Below are positions 1 to 7,619 of a DNA stretch of 14,626 bases, one piece after another. The stretch is from positions 1 through 14,626 of the forward strand of contig CAZPAM010000067.1 in NCBI GenBank assembly GCA_964584595.1. Reading direction: 5' to 3'. The position numbers were made by a program, and so were the translations under genes. How positions within the stretch are numbered: the first letter of the stretch is position 1; each line of letters starts with the position of its first letter. The notes below the pieces were generated by a model, which saw nothing but the letters and a program-made list of their open reading frames with translations, searched no databases and was not told the DNA's origin. Origin of the DNA: Scalindua sp964584595 (GTDB lineage Bacteria; Planctomycetota; Brocadiia; Brocadiales; Scalinduaceae).

Positions 1-342
1 TCTGAACTGACCCTTGATTGGGTTTGAAGGTCTTACTTCATCCCTGTTGTACATGTAATCAGGAATGTAGTAACGATACGCAGGAAGTGTTCTCCAGAAC
101 CTGGAAAACTTACCAGGATATGGTGGAGCACCCTTTGGGTATCCCATGTACTTAGCATACAAACCAGAAAAGAAAACCTTTCCGGAATTGTCAGGATCTC
201 CAGGCATACCGTATACCTCGTGAGGCACCCAGTGTGTGATGATCTCTACCGCTTCAGCGTCTTTACTGGAAAAATTCTCGTAAAAACAGAATGCGGCAAC
301 AAACACAAGTAATGCAATGAATAACTTCTTAAATCTTAGCAT
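1..342 (-). CDS. HAO-like octaheme cytochrome c, N-terminal part only (cut by window edge)
   Basis: The first 114 codons of a secreted protein can be read, and the rest lies beyond base 1. An ATG at 342 is preceded by a strong GGGAGAAGG ribosome site. Residues 1-31 form a signal peptide (Lys-rich start, hydrophobic core, cleavage likely after DAEA), so the product acts outside the cytoplasm, plausibly in the anammoxosome. No CxxCH is present yet. The pattern of residues 55-114 (GLYAKYMGYP, then a PGKF element, then Tyr-rich LPAYRYYIPDYMY) aligns with the stretch just before the first haem of hydroxylamine oxidoreductase and of the HAO-like gene at 3117-4688 (VFGLTARYTGP, DGKF, LPVTAMYYNPEDYY). 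The first haem motif would fall just past the edge. It has its own consensus promoter at 514-541. Which paralogue it is (hydrazine dehydrogenase, hydroxylamine oxidase or another) cannot be told from this fragment. Assignment to the family is inference from alignment by eye. Confidence 0.72.
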   Translation of the reverse strand, partial: MLRFKKLFIALLVFVAAFCFYENFSSKDAEAVEIITHWVPHEVYGMPGDPDNSGKVFFSGLYAKYMGYPKGAPPYPGKFSRFWRTLPAYRYYIPDYMYNRDEVRPSNPIKGQFR

Positions 343-408
343 TTATTCTTACCTTCTCCCTTCCATTTCTAACTATTGAAAAATAAAATATCTAACGTGA
401 ACTATAAA

Positions 409-420
409 ACAAACGTTTGT
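409..420. repeat. 12-bp perfect palindrome in the leader of the partial HAO-like gene
   Basis: ACAAACGTTTGT is its own reverse complement. It lies in the leader, about 67 nt upstream of the ATG at 342 and some 90 nt downstream of the predicted transcription start. It could be an operator for a dimeric regulator, or chance in AT-rich DNA. Confidence 0.4.
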
Positions 421-513
421 AAAGTCTTTTGATTAAATGAATCTTTGTGAAAAAAACAAGCACCCCCTTTCACTCAATATCATCATTCTAAAAGCCTCAC
501 TTTTGAAGTGTGA

Positions 514-541
514 ATTATATAATTTTCTAAAAATATGTCAA
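514..541 (-). promoter_or_regulatory. Sigma-70-type promoter of the partial HAO-like gene
   Basis: Read on the minus strand, TTGACA (541-536), a 16-nt spacer and TATAAT (519-514) match the sigma-70 consensus at all twelve positions. Transcription would begin near 507 and give a leader of about 165 nt before the ATG at 342. The bases just after the -10 box (TCAC) are the same as in the promoter of the other HAO-like gene at 4930-4957. Confidence 0.8.
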
Positions 542-841
542 TAAAAACTTGCCAAAAAAAACAAACAAATGAAAACTTTTTTCTGATGTAACGTAGCAAA
601 ACGAAATTATTGCTTTTGCCTTCTTTAGAGCCCCCTATAGAATGCCCGTTTTTGCTAAAAATACCATAGATATTTACGAACAAACTGTATATGCATTTGA
701 GGAAGAAAGTTAAGCAAGCTTAATGCCGAAATCCAGCTTCTATAGCACATAGTACATAAGCTAAGGCATTCAGATAGCTTACAAATGTCCTACTGATACT
801 GACACGCCTTTGCCTTAATACTCAAAATGTCTGTTTTCCGT

Positions 842-862
842 CAAGAATATGAAGTATTCTTG
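842..862 (-). repeat. Short hairpin downstream of trpA
   Basis: An 8-bp perfect inverted repeat (CAAGAATA / TATTCTTG) with a 5-nt loop lies about 84 nt past the trpA stop. No T-tract follows on either strand, so it is not a classical terminator. It may protect the 3' end of the trp message or be chance. Confidence 0.35.
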
Positions 863-945
863 TGCTTCTTCACATAACTACAGCAATTAGCACATCTTAT
901 AATACTGTCGAATTTGAACCACTGCTATCCATCTAAAACCAAGAG

Positions 946-1755
946 TTAATTTTGATTTTTCGTGCTTTTTACCAGTTCACCAACAAATTTCCCGACATTA
1001 TCAACCAATATTTTGTCATCCTGATTACCATATTTCTCTATCTCTCTCATAATCGCACTTCCTACGATTACACCGTCTGCAACTTTTCCGGCTGCGCTAG
1101 CCTGTTCAGGAGTAGAAATCCCAAATCCCATGGCAACCGGCAGGCTTGTTGATCTCTTTATGTTTTGAATATTTTCAGTTATATCAGCTGGTAATTCACT
1201 TCTTACCCCTGTAATACCAACAACAGAAATATAATACAGAAAACCTTGAGACTTTTTAACAATTAATTCCATTCGGTCACTTGTAGTAGTTGGTGCAATA
1301 AAGCATATTATCTTAAACCCCTCTTTCCTACCGGCTTCCATTATTTCTTCAGCTTCTTCAACAGGAAGATCTGGAATTGTTGCGCCATCAAATCCTGCTT
1401 CAACTGCACTTTTAACAAAATTGTCACAACCATTTTTAAATAGAATACTTTCTGAAATCATAGACACAATAGGGATTTCTGATTCTTTGCGAACATCTTT
1501 TACAAGCGCCAGGATGTCTGAAAGTTTAACCCCTCCTGAAAGTGCTCTGTAATATGAGGATTGAATCACGGGGCCATCCGCTATCGGATCAGAAAACGGT
1601 ACACCTAATTCTATCAGATCTGCCCCTCTTCTGTCGAATTCCACAATCAATTCCCTTGTTGCTTCCAGACTAGGGTCTCCCGCTGTTATAAATGGGATAA
1701 ATGCAGGTTCCTTTCTATCTCCTAAATCCTTAAACTTTGCATCAATTCTATTCAC
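946..1755 (-). CDS. trpA: Tryptophan synthase alpha subunit
   Basis: A TIM-barrel enzyme that cleaves indole-3-glycerol phosphate to indole and glyceraldehyde 3-phosphate in the last step of tryptophan synthesis, passing indole to TrpB; cytoplasmic. The 269-residue length is normal. Both catalytic acids fall exactly at the Salmonella numbering: Glu49 in LIELGVPFSDP and Asp60 in PIADGP. The PDLPVEEAEE segment and the late GFGIS phosphate-binding element are also present. The start is GTG at 1755, with AGAGGA about 11 nt upstream; no better ATG exists. It lies 26 nt downstream of trpB, so the two are co-transcribed and probably translated in step. Nothing is missing or fused. A primary-metabolism gene pair between two anammox cytochrome genes is an odd placement, but the protein itself is ordinary. 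Confidence 0.97.
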   Translation of the reverse strand: MNRIDAKFKDLGDRKEPAFIPFITAGDPSLEATRELIVEFDRRGADLIELGVPFSDPIADGPVIQSSYYRALSGGVKLSDILALVKDVRKESEIPIVSMISESILFKNGCDNFVKSAVEAGFDGATIPDLPVEEAEEIMEAGRKEGFKIICFIAPTTTSDRMELIVKKSQGFLYYISVVGITGVRSELPADITENIQNIKRSTSLPVAMGFGISTPEQASAAGKVADGVIVGSAIMREIEKYGNQDDKILVDNVGKFVGELVKSTKNQN

Positions 1756-1781
1756 TTAAATCAGCTTCCTCTAATCGTTAA

Positions 1782-3023
1782 TCACAAATCTATGCCCATC
1801 TTTTCGGCAACCTCAAAAGAATCTTTGTCTCCACTGCCAGAAAGGTTTATTACAATAATTTGATCTTTATCAATCGTTGGTGCAAATTTAACAGTGTATG
1901 CTATTGCGTGAGAAGCTTCAAGAGCGGGAATTATTCCTTCCAGACGTGTACATAAATTGAAAGCGTCGATAGCTTCGTCATCAGTAACTGAAACATACTC
2001 AGCTCTTCCTGTATCCTTTAAATAGCTATGTTCAGGCCCAACTCCCGGATAATCCAGACCTGCTGAGATTGAATGAACTTGAGATGTCTGACCATCGTCA
2101 TCCTGCAGCACATAACTCAAGCTGCCGTGAAGCACCCCCTTTTCACCTCTGGAGAGTGAAGCAGCATGTTGTCCTACATCAAAGCCCAGGCCTCCAGCCT
2201 CTACACCAATTAGTTTAACATCCTTATCCTCAATGAAAGGATTAAAAACCCCTATTGCATTACTACCACCCCCAACGCATGCAATTATATAATCCGGTAA
2301 TCTCCCTTCTGTCTTCTGGATCTGCTCCTTCACCTCCTGCCCAATTACTATCTGAAAATCCCTTACCATCATTGGATACGGATGCGGGCCTACCACAGAA
2401 CCTATTATATAATGCGTATTCACTACAGAAGACATCCAATCTCGAAGTGCCTCATTAGTTGCATCTTTAAGTGTTTTAGAGCCAGTCTTTACAGGAATCA
2501 CATTTGCTCCCAGTAATTTCATTCTAAACACATTTAAGGATTGTCGCCGTATATCTTCTTCTCCCATATAGACATCACACTTCATACCAAACATTGCGGC
2601 TGCAGTAGCAGTAGCAACACCGTGTTGCCCAGCACCTGTTTCAGCAATAATTCTTTCCTTACCCATTCTAATGGCAAGCAATACCTGCCCTAAAGTATTA
2701 TTAATCTTGTGAGCGCCTGTATGGTTTAAATCCTCTCTCTTAAGATATATTTTTGCACCATTTAATTTTTCTGTTAACCGTTTCGCATAATACAAAGGAG
2801 ATGGCCTTCCTACATACTCTTTTAAATAATATTTTAATTCTTCATTAAACTTTGGGTCATCCTTAGCTTTAAGATATTCCTTCTCAAGTTGTTCCAGGGC
2901 CGGCATTAATGTTTCCGGTACGAATTTTCCGCCATATTTCCCAAAGTGCCCACTCTTGCCTGGTATACTCTGCCCATGCAACACTTCTTTTAGATTTAAT
3001 TCACCGGTTTTTAATGTTCCCAT
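1782..3023 (-). CDS. trpB: Tryptophan synthase beta chain
   Basis: PLP enzyme that condenses indole with L-serine to give L-tryptophan, working as an alpha2beta2 complex with TrpA in the cytoplasm. At 413 residues it is standard length for the TrpB1 type. The PLP-binding Lys106 sits in the NHTGAHKINNTLGQ motif (Lys87 of Salmonella), Glu128 in AETGAGQHGVATA matches the catalytic Glu109 at the same offset, and a GGGSNAIG loop binds the cofactor phosphate. The ATG at 3023 follows a GGGAGAGG ribosome site. It begins only 23 nt after the T-tract of the terminator that closes the upstream HAO-like gene. That leaves little room for a promoter, so expression may depend on read-through or on a weak promoter inside the 3' end of that gene. 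No leader peptide with Trp codons is seen. Confidence 0.98.
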   Translation of the reverse strand: MGTLKTGELNLKEVLHGQSIPGKSGHFGKYGGKFVPETLMPALEQLEKEYLKAKDDPKFNEELKYYLKEYVGRPSPLYYAKRLTEKLNGAKIYLKREDLNHTGAHKINNTLGQVLLAIRMGKERIIAETGAGQHGVATATAAAMFGMKCDVYMGEEDIRRQSLNVFRMKLLGANVIPVKTGSKTLKDATNEALRDWMSSVVNTHYIIGSVVGPHPYPMMVRDFQIVIGQEVKEQIQKTEGRLPDYIIACVGGGSNAIGVFNPFIEDKDVKLIGVEAGGLGFDVGQHAASLSRGEKGVLHGSLSYVLQDDDGQTSQVHSISAGLDYPGVGPEHSYLKDTGRAEYVSVTDDEAIDAFNLCTRLEGIIPALEASHAIAYTVKFAPTIDKDQIIVINLSGSGDKDSFEVAEKMGIDL

Positions 3024-3045
3024 AACTTACCCTCTCCCTTTAACA

Positions 3046-3085
3046 TAAAAAAGGGTAGCATAGCTATATACGCTATGCTACCCTT
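3046..3085 (-). terminator. Rho-independent terminator after the HAO-like gene
   Basis: A perfect 14-bp stem (3051-3064 with 3072-3085, AAGGGTAGCATAGC) and a 7-nt loop are followed on the minus strand by a run of T (3050-3046). It starts 32 nt past the stop of the HAO-like gene and ends just before trpB. Confidence 0.92.
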
Positions 3086-3116
3086 CTAAAAACTACAAAA
3101 GTTACCTTAATGAAGA

Positions 3117-4688
3117 TTAATGCTCTTCACCAAAGCAAGGATTATCACCGTGGTCGCATGCATCCTCGACTATATCACCCTCTTGCCTCTTATAGCCGGT
3201 AAGCAGATCTGTATATTCTCCATGCTTCCAGAAATCATATGCTACATGTTCTATACCGACCTCTTTCTCAAGAGTAGAAATCCTTCTTAACTTAGAAGCC
3301 TCGTCTTTAATTTCAACGAGTTGTCTGTCCATTACGAATGCACCTGCATTGTAAGTAACATCATCAATTGAGAAGTGAGCTGCTGCTTTGTATACAGCAG
3401 TTACCTGGTAAACAATCATCTCAACAGCAAGCCTCTCTATTCTTGACACGTTATAGAACCTTGGCGCTCCACCCGGCAACAGATTCATCGTGTGACCACC
3501 AGAGTAGTCAGGTGCCAGGTCAGCCGGCATAGGATCGAACAGTCCTTCTAAATATAATCCAACAAGAATACCAACTGCTTCACGCCACTTTGTGAAGCTA
3601 AGATTAATCTGCTCATCCATAGCATCCAATTGCATTGCCGCCCAACGTGGAGAATGACATCCCTGACATTTCTTTATCCATCCATCCCTCTTTGCTTTAT
3701 GCTTTGGCGCACCTCTGTCGAGCAGAAACATACCCATATGTGCATATTCAGATGCCATATGCTGTACATTGTGATTACCATCTTCACCCATATGACAGTA
3801 CGCACAAGTTGGCGTTCTGTAATTCTGTGGCTTTAGCGGTTTATCCCAATCCCAGGTATCACCTTCCGTTGCGTAAATCTTACCATGATAAGAGTTCTGC
3901 CAGAATTCCCACTCAGCATGGTCCACACCCATATGGCAGAGTCCGCAGTTGTCAGGCTTTCTTGCTTCTGATGACGCAAATTTATGTCTGGTATGACATC
4001 CGTCACATCTGTTTCCAGCAATACCATGACATTGAGCACATCCGGCTACTTCTTCCCCAGGTTTTCCAATCTGCCAAGCAAATTCGGTAACAGATATATC
4101 CCAAATTGTGTGAGGTTTGTGCGAACCCTGCCCACCGGCAAGATGTTCACCATGTTCCTTTGTATGGCACTTTCCACAGGTGTTGTGGCTAGGCATTATC
4201 AATTCCTGATGGTTGTTACCATGACAGGCATCACATCCAACAACCTGTTCCTTGTCCATCGCATCCGTTTTTCCACCCTTAAAGTGCTTACTCAATTTCC
4301 AGTCAACAACGATACGCGGAGTTTGAATTGTATGACACAGAACACATTCATCATTCTTAAACTCACCCTCTACCTTTTGTGTTGATACATAGTAATCCTC
4401 AGGGTTATAGTACATCGCTGTTACAGGTAAGTAATAAAATATGTTTTGAAACTTACCATCACCCGGCAATACTTCATCCGGCCCTGTGTATCGGGCTGTC
4501 AATCCAAAGACATAGTTTGTTCCGTCATCATCGTCCCCAACAGGCTGTCCGTAAATCGAAGATGCTACATCCTGAAACGTCGGAGCAGCTTCATCTGCAT
4601 TTGCAGTTTTGCTGAAATTCATCGGCAAAATCGCACAGCCGACAATAACTGCCAGCACTACTATATAGCCTCTAACTGAATGAACCAT
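3117..4688 (-). CDS. HAO-like octaheme cytochrome c (hydroxylamine/hydrazine oxidoreductase family)
   Basis: A secreted octaheme protein of the hydroxylamine oxidoreductase family. The ATG at 4688 is chosen over an upstream TTG at 4730 because AAAGGAG lies about 10 nt before it, giving 523 residues. Residues 1-31 are a signal peptide ending in TANA. Eight CxxCH motifs start near residues 115, 152, 171, 217, 228, 248, 295 and 341, in the HAO pattern; the fourth (CAQCH) is the P460 position. Against Nitrosomonas HAO, Tyr446 (VTYNAG) aligns with the crosslinking Tyr467, Asp246 with Asp257 and His257 with His268. The residue matching Tyr334 appears not to be Tyr (local sequence YAHMGMF), as I recall for some anammox HAOs. 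Retention of the crosslinking Tyr favours an oxidative role on hydroxylamine or hydrazine over a reductive one. There is no C-terminal membrane anchor. The gene has its own promoter and terminator. Which paralogue it is remains open. Confidence 0.9.
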   Translation of the reverse strand: MVHSVRGYIVVLAVIVGCAILPMNFSKTANADEAAPTFQDVASSIYGQPVGDDDDGTNYVFGLTARYTGPDEVLPGDGKFQNIFYYLPVTAMYYNPEDYYVSTQKVEGEFKNDECVLCHTIQTPRIVVDWKLSKHFKGGKTDAMDKEQVVGCDACHGNNHQELIMPSHNTCGKCHTKEHGEHLAGGQGSHKPHTIWDISVTEFAWQIGKPGEEVAGCAQCHGIAGNRCDGCHTRHKFASSEARKPDNCGLCHMGVDHAEWEFWQNSYHGKIYATEGDTWDWDKPLKPQNYRTPTCAYCHMGEDGNHNVQHMASEYAHMGMFLLDRGAPKHKAKRDGWIKKCQGCHSPRWAAMQLDAMDEQINLSFTKWREAVGILVGLYLEGLFDPMPADLAPDYSGGHTMNLLPGGAPRFYNVSRIERLAVEMIVYQVTAVYKAAAHFSIDDVTYNAGAFVMDRQLVEIKDEASKLRRISTLEKEVGIEHVAYDFWKHGEYTDLLTGYKRQEGDIVEDACDHGDNPCFGEEH

Positions 4689-4843
4689 TCTTCTCTGTTC
4701 TCCTTTCTTCTCTAGACTAAAAGATACCAATCCAAATAAGGTCTAAAAAAACTCACTTAAAACCACAACAACTTCTTTAAAAAAATTCAAATATACTTCA
4801 GGAATATACTACAAAAGTAATATCTGATTTTTCCTTAATGATA

Positions 4844-4896
4844 ATATTTACTCACAAACATTAACACCATGTGTGTCAGCGTTTTAGAGTAAATAT
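4844..4896 (-). promoter_or_regulatory. Nested hairpin in the 5' leader of the HAO-like gene (candidate cis-regulatory RNA)
   Basis: A 10-bp perfect outer stem (4844-4853 with 4887-4896, ATATTTACTC) encloses a 2x2 internal loop, a 4-bp stem (4856-4859 with 4881-4884), a symmetric 4x4 internal loop, a second 4-bp stem (4864-4867 with 4873-4876) and a 5-nt loop. It would occupy about nt 27-80 of the transcript from the promoter at 4930-4957. No T-tract follows, so it is not a terminator. It matches no riboswitch class I recognise. It could also be a DNA operator or an mRNA-stabilising element. Confidence 0.5.
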
Positions 4897-4929
4897 GTAA
4901 ATATCACTCCTCTACGTCACAGTTGGTGA

Positions 4930-4957
4930 ATTATACTTATAACGGATTACTTGTCAA
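4930..4957 (-). promoter_or_regulatory. Sigma-70-type promoter of the HAO-like gene
   Basis: On the minus strand, TTGACA (4957-4952), a 16-nt spacer and TATAAT (4935-4930) match consensus perfectly. The start would be near 4923, which gives a leader of about 235 nt. It lies just past the hzsA terminator, so this gene is transcribed independently of the hydrazine synthase operon. Confidence 0.82.
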
Positions 4958-4981
4958 GCGGATTTTAAGATAAAATGAAAT

Positions 4982-5025
4982 AAAAAAAGCTGGCATAGCT
5001 TTCAAACTCCTGCTATGCCAGCTTT
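4982..5025 (-). terminator. Rho-independent terminator of the hydrazine synthase operon
   Basis: A perfect 14-bp stem (4986-4999 with 5012-5025, AAAGCTGGCATAGC) and a 12-nt loop are followed on the minus strand by a T-run that continues from the stem end to 4982. It begins 54 nt after the hzsA stop. Its GGCATAGC core resembles that of the terminator at 3046-3085. Confidence 0.92.
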
Positions 5026-5078
5026 GTGTTAATTAATGCTCTAAACTGAGCATCAAGAATTCAAAAATACTACAATCC

Positions 5079-7499
5079 TTATCTGCCTCGATACCCTGGA
5101 TAAGGGTCTGGACCTTCGATATTATCCCACTGAGCGCCCAAATCTACCCATTCAACAAACAAGAATCTTTCTTCTGGTGTCAAAAGCTTATTATGCATAA
5201 CCCTACCTTCAACCGGTATAGCATTAGCTCTTGGTGCAAACTGTGACAATTCTTCTTCATACAAACGCCATATGAGAAGACTGTTTATAGCAGCACTCGG
5301 GTTAACATACTTTCCACCAATGTTAGTATCCCTTCCTCTCTGTGGAGCCAAAAGACTGTTATATGATTGGCTGAATGCAGCAACACCATTAACAGATACT
5401 AAATCTGTGCTACCACTCAGATTAGGAGTCTGAGTATGACCATGACAAGAAGCACATTTTGCGTCTATTATTGGCTGAATGTCTCTCCTGAAGTCAACTG
5501 TTCTCAGCTTATCGATATAAAGACCTTCAACTGTCGCAGAAGTAGTACCTGAAGCACCACCATAATAAACGTCTGCTGGTACCATAACGCTATCACCGTG
5601 CTTAACTCCGGCATACTTTCCATTCTTGTCAACTCTTAAGTGTTCCCACATAAATGGAGAATCATAATGGCTCAAATCACTGAACCACCAGTTATAAAGA
5701 GCTTTGGTGTGAATGTTCAGATAGCCCTTCTTATCATAAGAACCCCAGTGACAGCCTGTACAAATTCTTCCACCATAAGGCCTTACATATGCCCATGCCA
5801 GTTGAGTCTGTACTGCCATTCCTCTGTCATCCAGTATCTGTGTGCAGTAAGGCTCATCACCTGGATGCGAACTTACAACAGAACCATCATCCTCAACATA
5901 CTGATAACCAAACATACGTCTTTGTGAGTAAGATGTACCTGAGTTAGAGCTTGATTTTGCGCCACCCAGAAGATGGCTACCAGCACCCTGTACAAACCTG
6001 CTGGCATCCGGCTCATTAGTCTCTACTGCGTTAAGTACCCTTATAGCCTTTATATCACCATGTCCAACTTCCTTAGCTCTCTGATGTGCATAAGGGCCAA
6101 TTGGAAGATTTGTCAATGTTGTATCAAAGCATATTGTTGTACTCCATGAGTGAGGATATCCCTCAACATTAACCTGGTCAAATGGCTGGTACGTTACAGT
6201 TGTAACACCAAAATGATCACCTGCAACAAACGCATTTATCCATCTTGGTTTGTAACGTGGATAAACAGGCTGAGGCTGATGATCATTCCACTCTGGATCA
6301 TCATAAACTACCTCAGAAACTGTACCCTTGTCAACGCAGAACCAGTGTAGACCAAAATCACGTCTTTCAGCAGAAGAAACCATTATACGGCCATCCGGCA
6401 ATGGATGAGGACTTCTGTAGAGTCTGCCATCATTGCTCAGTCTGGACTGTGTTTTAGCATGAGGAGTTGTCCAGCTAACCCTGGCAAGATTACCTATCGC
6501 AGAATTATTGTCCAAAGCCTCAATATAATACAGGTAGCCATCTGAAGCCTCTTTTGCCGAAACCTTAGGCGTGCTTGGCTGCTCGCTAACCTCATTACCA
6601 TAGATGTGTCTTGGGTAAGCACCAGTCCAGTTGTTAACTAACAGGCATGTGCTGCCTTTTGAATTATTATGAGTACCATTAGCCTGTGTACTGCTGTACA
6701 AAATGTTTCCATCACGAGTCAGTGTAGGATCAAAATTTGAACTTACATTGTAAGTGATCTGGTCAATAACAGTATCAACATTTGGCATATCGATACCTAC
6801 TAATAAGTGACCGCAGATACGATCCATTGACTTTCCACCCTGCGGATCAAGCCTGTATAAGTCAAAAGCGAATGGTCTGCCAAATTCATCTATTGAGCCA
6901 TCTGGAGAATAAGCACACATCAAGAAGCCCATCTTAGGAACTGTGCCACGAGGAGCCCAGTCACCTTCAAAATACCTGGCCCTTGATATAACTCTTCCTT
7001 CACCTTCCTCAATAGCACCGGCTGCATAATAGAGAGGGGACCTGAATGTACCAGGAGCATCAGTCAACTGCCTTACGCCTGAACCATCAATATTCATCTC
7101 CCATAACTGACTGCCACCACCATTTTTGTGAACACCTGCAAATGCAACCTTTGAACAATCCCAATTAAGGCAAGGATCATAAGCGCTCTGGAAATCTTTT
7201 GTAAGCACCGTCACTTTCCTTGACTTCATGTCATAAGACACAATCCTACTATCATTAGATACGTAATTCGGGTATTGATGATACGGGTCGCCTGCTGTTG
7301 TAGGCTTTGATTGGGTAAAAACAACAGATTCAACGTTTCCCTGAATCTGCTTTGACATACCCCAGTAATCCGCCCAAATAGCTTCACCAGGCTTTGGACC
7401 ACCAGTCATAACCTGCGCCTTACAGTCAGCACTGCTAAAAAGCCCCCATATTGCAACAACACCAACCAATGCTATTGACTTTAAAAATCCCATCTTCAT
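5079..7499 (-). CDS. hzsA: Hydrazine synthase alpha subunit
   Basis: The alpha subunit of hydrazine synthase, which makes hydrazine from nitric oxide and ammonium, the hallmark step of anammox. The ATG at 7499 is preferred over an upstream GTG at 7541 because AAAGGAG lies about 11 nt before it, giving 806 residues, close to the Kuenenia length. A signal peptide covers roughly residues 1-29. The N-terminal half has propeller-like repeats with DPxL and DGxxLY blade motifs, followed by two haem domains. The first motif, CTGCH at 580-584, is followed by Tyr588; in the Kuenenia structure as I recall it, Tyr591 rather than the motif His587 binds this active-site haem, and every position here is exactly three lower. 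The second motif, CASCH at 682-686, and His769 likewise match His689 and His772 of the bis-His haem. It follows hzsBC after 120 nt and ends the operon at a strong terminator. Confidence 0.96.
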   Translation of the reverse strand: MKMGFLKSIALVGVVAIWGLFSSADCKAQVMTGGPKPGEAIWADYWGMSKQIQGNVESVVFTQSKPTTAGDPYHQYPNYVSNDSRIVSYDMKSRKVTVLTKDFQSAYDPCLNWDCSKVAFAGVHKNGGGSQLWEMNIDGSGVRQLTDAPGTFRSPLYYAAGAIEEGEGRVISRARYFEGDWAPRGTVPKMGFLMCAYSPDGSIDEFGRPFAFDLYRLDPQGGKSMDRICGHLLVGIDMPNVDTVIDQITYNVSSNFDPTLTRDGNILYSSTQANGTHNNSKGSTCLLVNNWTGAYPRHIYGNEVSEQPSTPKVSAKEASDGYLYYIEALDNNSAIGNLARVSWTTPHAKTQSRLSNDGRLYRSPHPLPDGRIMVSSAERRDFGLHWFCVDKGTVSEVVYDDPEWNDHQPQPVYPRYKPRWINAFVAGDHFGVTTVTYQPFDQVNVEGYPHSWSTTICFDTTLTNLPIGPYAHQRAKEVGHGDIKAIRVLNAVETNEPDASRFVQGAGSHLLGGAKSSSNSGTSYSQRRMFGYQYVEDDGSVVSSHPGDEPYCTQILDDRGMAVQTQLAWAYVRPYGGRICTGCHWGSYDKKGYLNIHTKALYNWWFSDLSHYDSPFMWEHLRVDKNGKYAGVKHGDSVMVPADVYYGGASGTTSATVEGLYIDKLRTVDFRRDIQPIIDAKCASCHGHTQTPNLSGSTDLVSVNGVAAFSQSYNSLLAPQRGRDTNIGGKYVNPSAAINSLLIWRLYEEELSQFAPRANAIPVEGRVMHNKLLTPEERFLFVEWVDLGAQWDNIEGPDPYPGYRGR

Positions 7500-7571
7500 A
7501 AGTTGGTTTACTCCTTTCCTTTTTAATGTTAATTGAAACACAAATTATAAGACAACGAAAGTTTTATAGAG

Positions 7572-7602
7572 AATAGCCTCCAGCACTTGGCTGGAGACTA
7601 TT
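7572..7602 (-). promoter_or_regulatory. Intercistronic hairpin between hzsBC and hzsA
   Basis: A 12-bp stem (7572-7583 with 7591-7602; one pair is U-G when read as minus-strand RNA) with a 7-nt loop lies 17 nt after the hzsBC stop. The bases that follow on the minus strand (CTCTATAAAAC) lack a T-tract. This is unlike the two strong terminators in the window and suggests message processing, stabilisation or partial attenuation rather than full termination. Confidence 0.7.
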
Positions 7603-7619
7603 TCCCTAATAAAGAACTA

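Larger units (their letters stand above)
343..945. other. Intergenic region between trpA and the second HAO-like gene
   Basis: No credible gene is seen here. A 66-codon open frame at 483-683 starts at TTG, lacks a ribosome site and overlaps the promoter, so it is not called. The stretch holds a consensus sigma-70 promoter (514-541), a leader of about 165 nt with a 12-bp palindrome (409-420), and a small hairpin at 842-862. No Rho-independent terminator for trpA was recognised, and no tRNA is visible. Confidence 0.7.
4689..5078. other. Intergenic region between hzsA and the HAO-like gene
   Basis: This stretch has no gene. It carries the hzsA terminator (4982-5025), a consensus promoter (4930-4957) and a leader of about 235 nt with a nested hairpin (4844-4896), all serving the minus strand. 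The remaining part, roughly 4700-4843, is AT-rich and shows no structure I can support. Confidence 0.8.

Noticed and set aside
483..683. 66-codon minus-strand open frame between trpA and the partial HAO-like gene
   Set aside because: TTG start without a ribosome site, no recognisable domain, and it overlaps a perfect promoter.
905..935. tRNA-like T-arm (GGTTCAAAT on the minus strand)
   Set aside because: The flanking bases do not form the T stem, and no anticodon or acceptor arms can be drawn.
3635..4385. Long plus-strand open frames of 133-151 codons
   Set aside because: They lie antisense to the octaheme gene, have no ribosome sites or domains, and arise from its codon pattern.
4689..4730. 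N-terminal extension of the octaheme protein to a TTG codon
   Set aside because: The ribosome site AAAGGAG lies inside this extension and serves the ATG at 4688, which also gives a normal signal peptide.
7500..7541. N-terminal extension of HzsA to a GTG codon
   Set aside because: The ribosome site lies inside it, and the ATG at 7499 gives numbering three less than Kuenenia throughout the haem domains.
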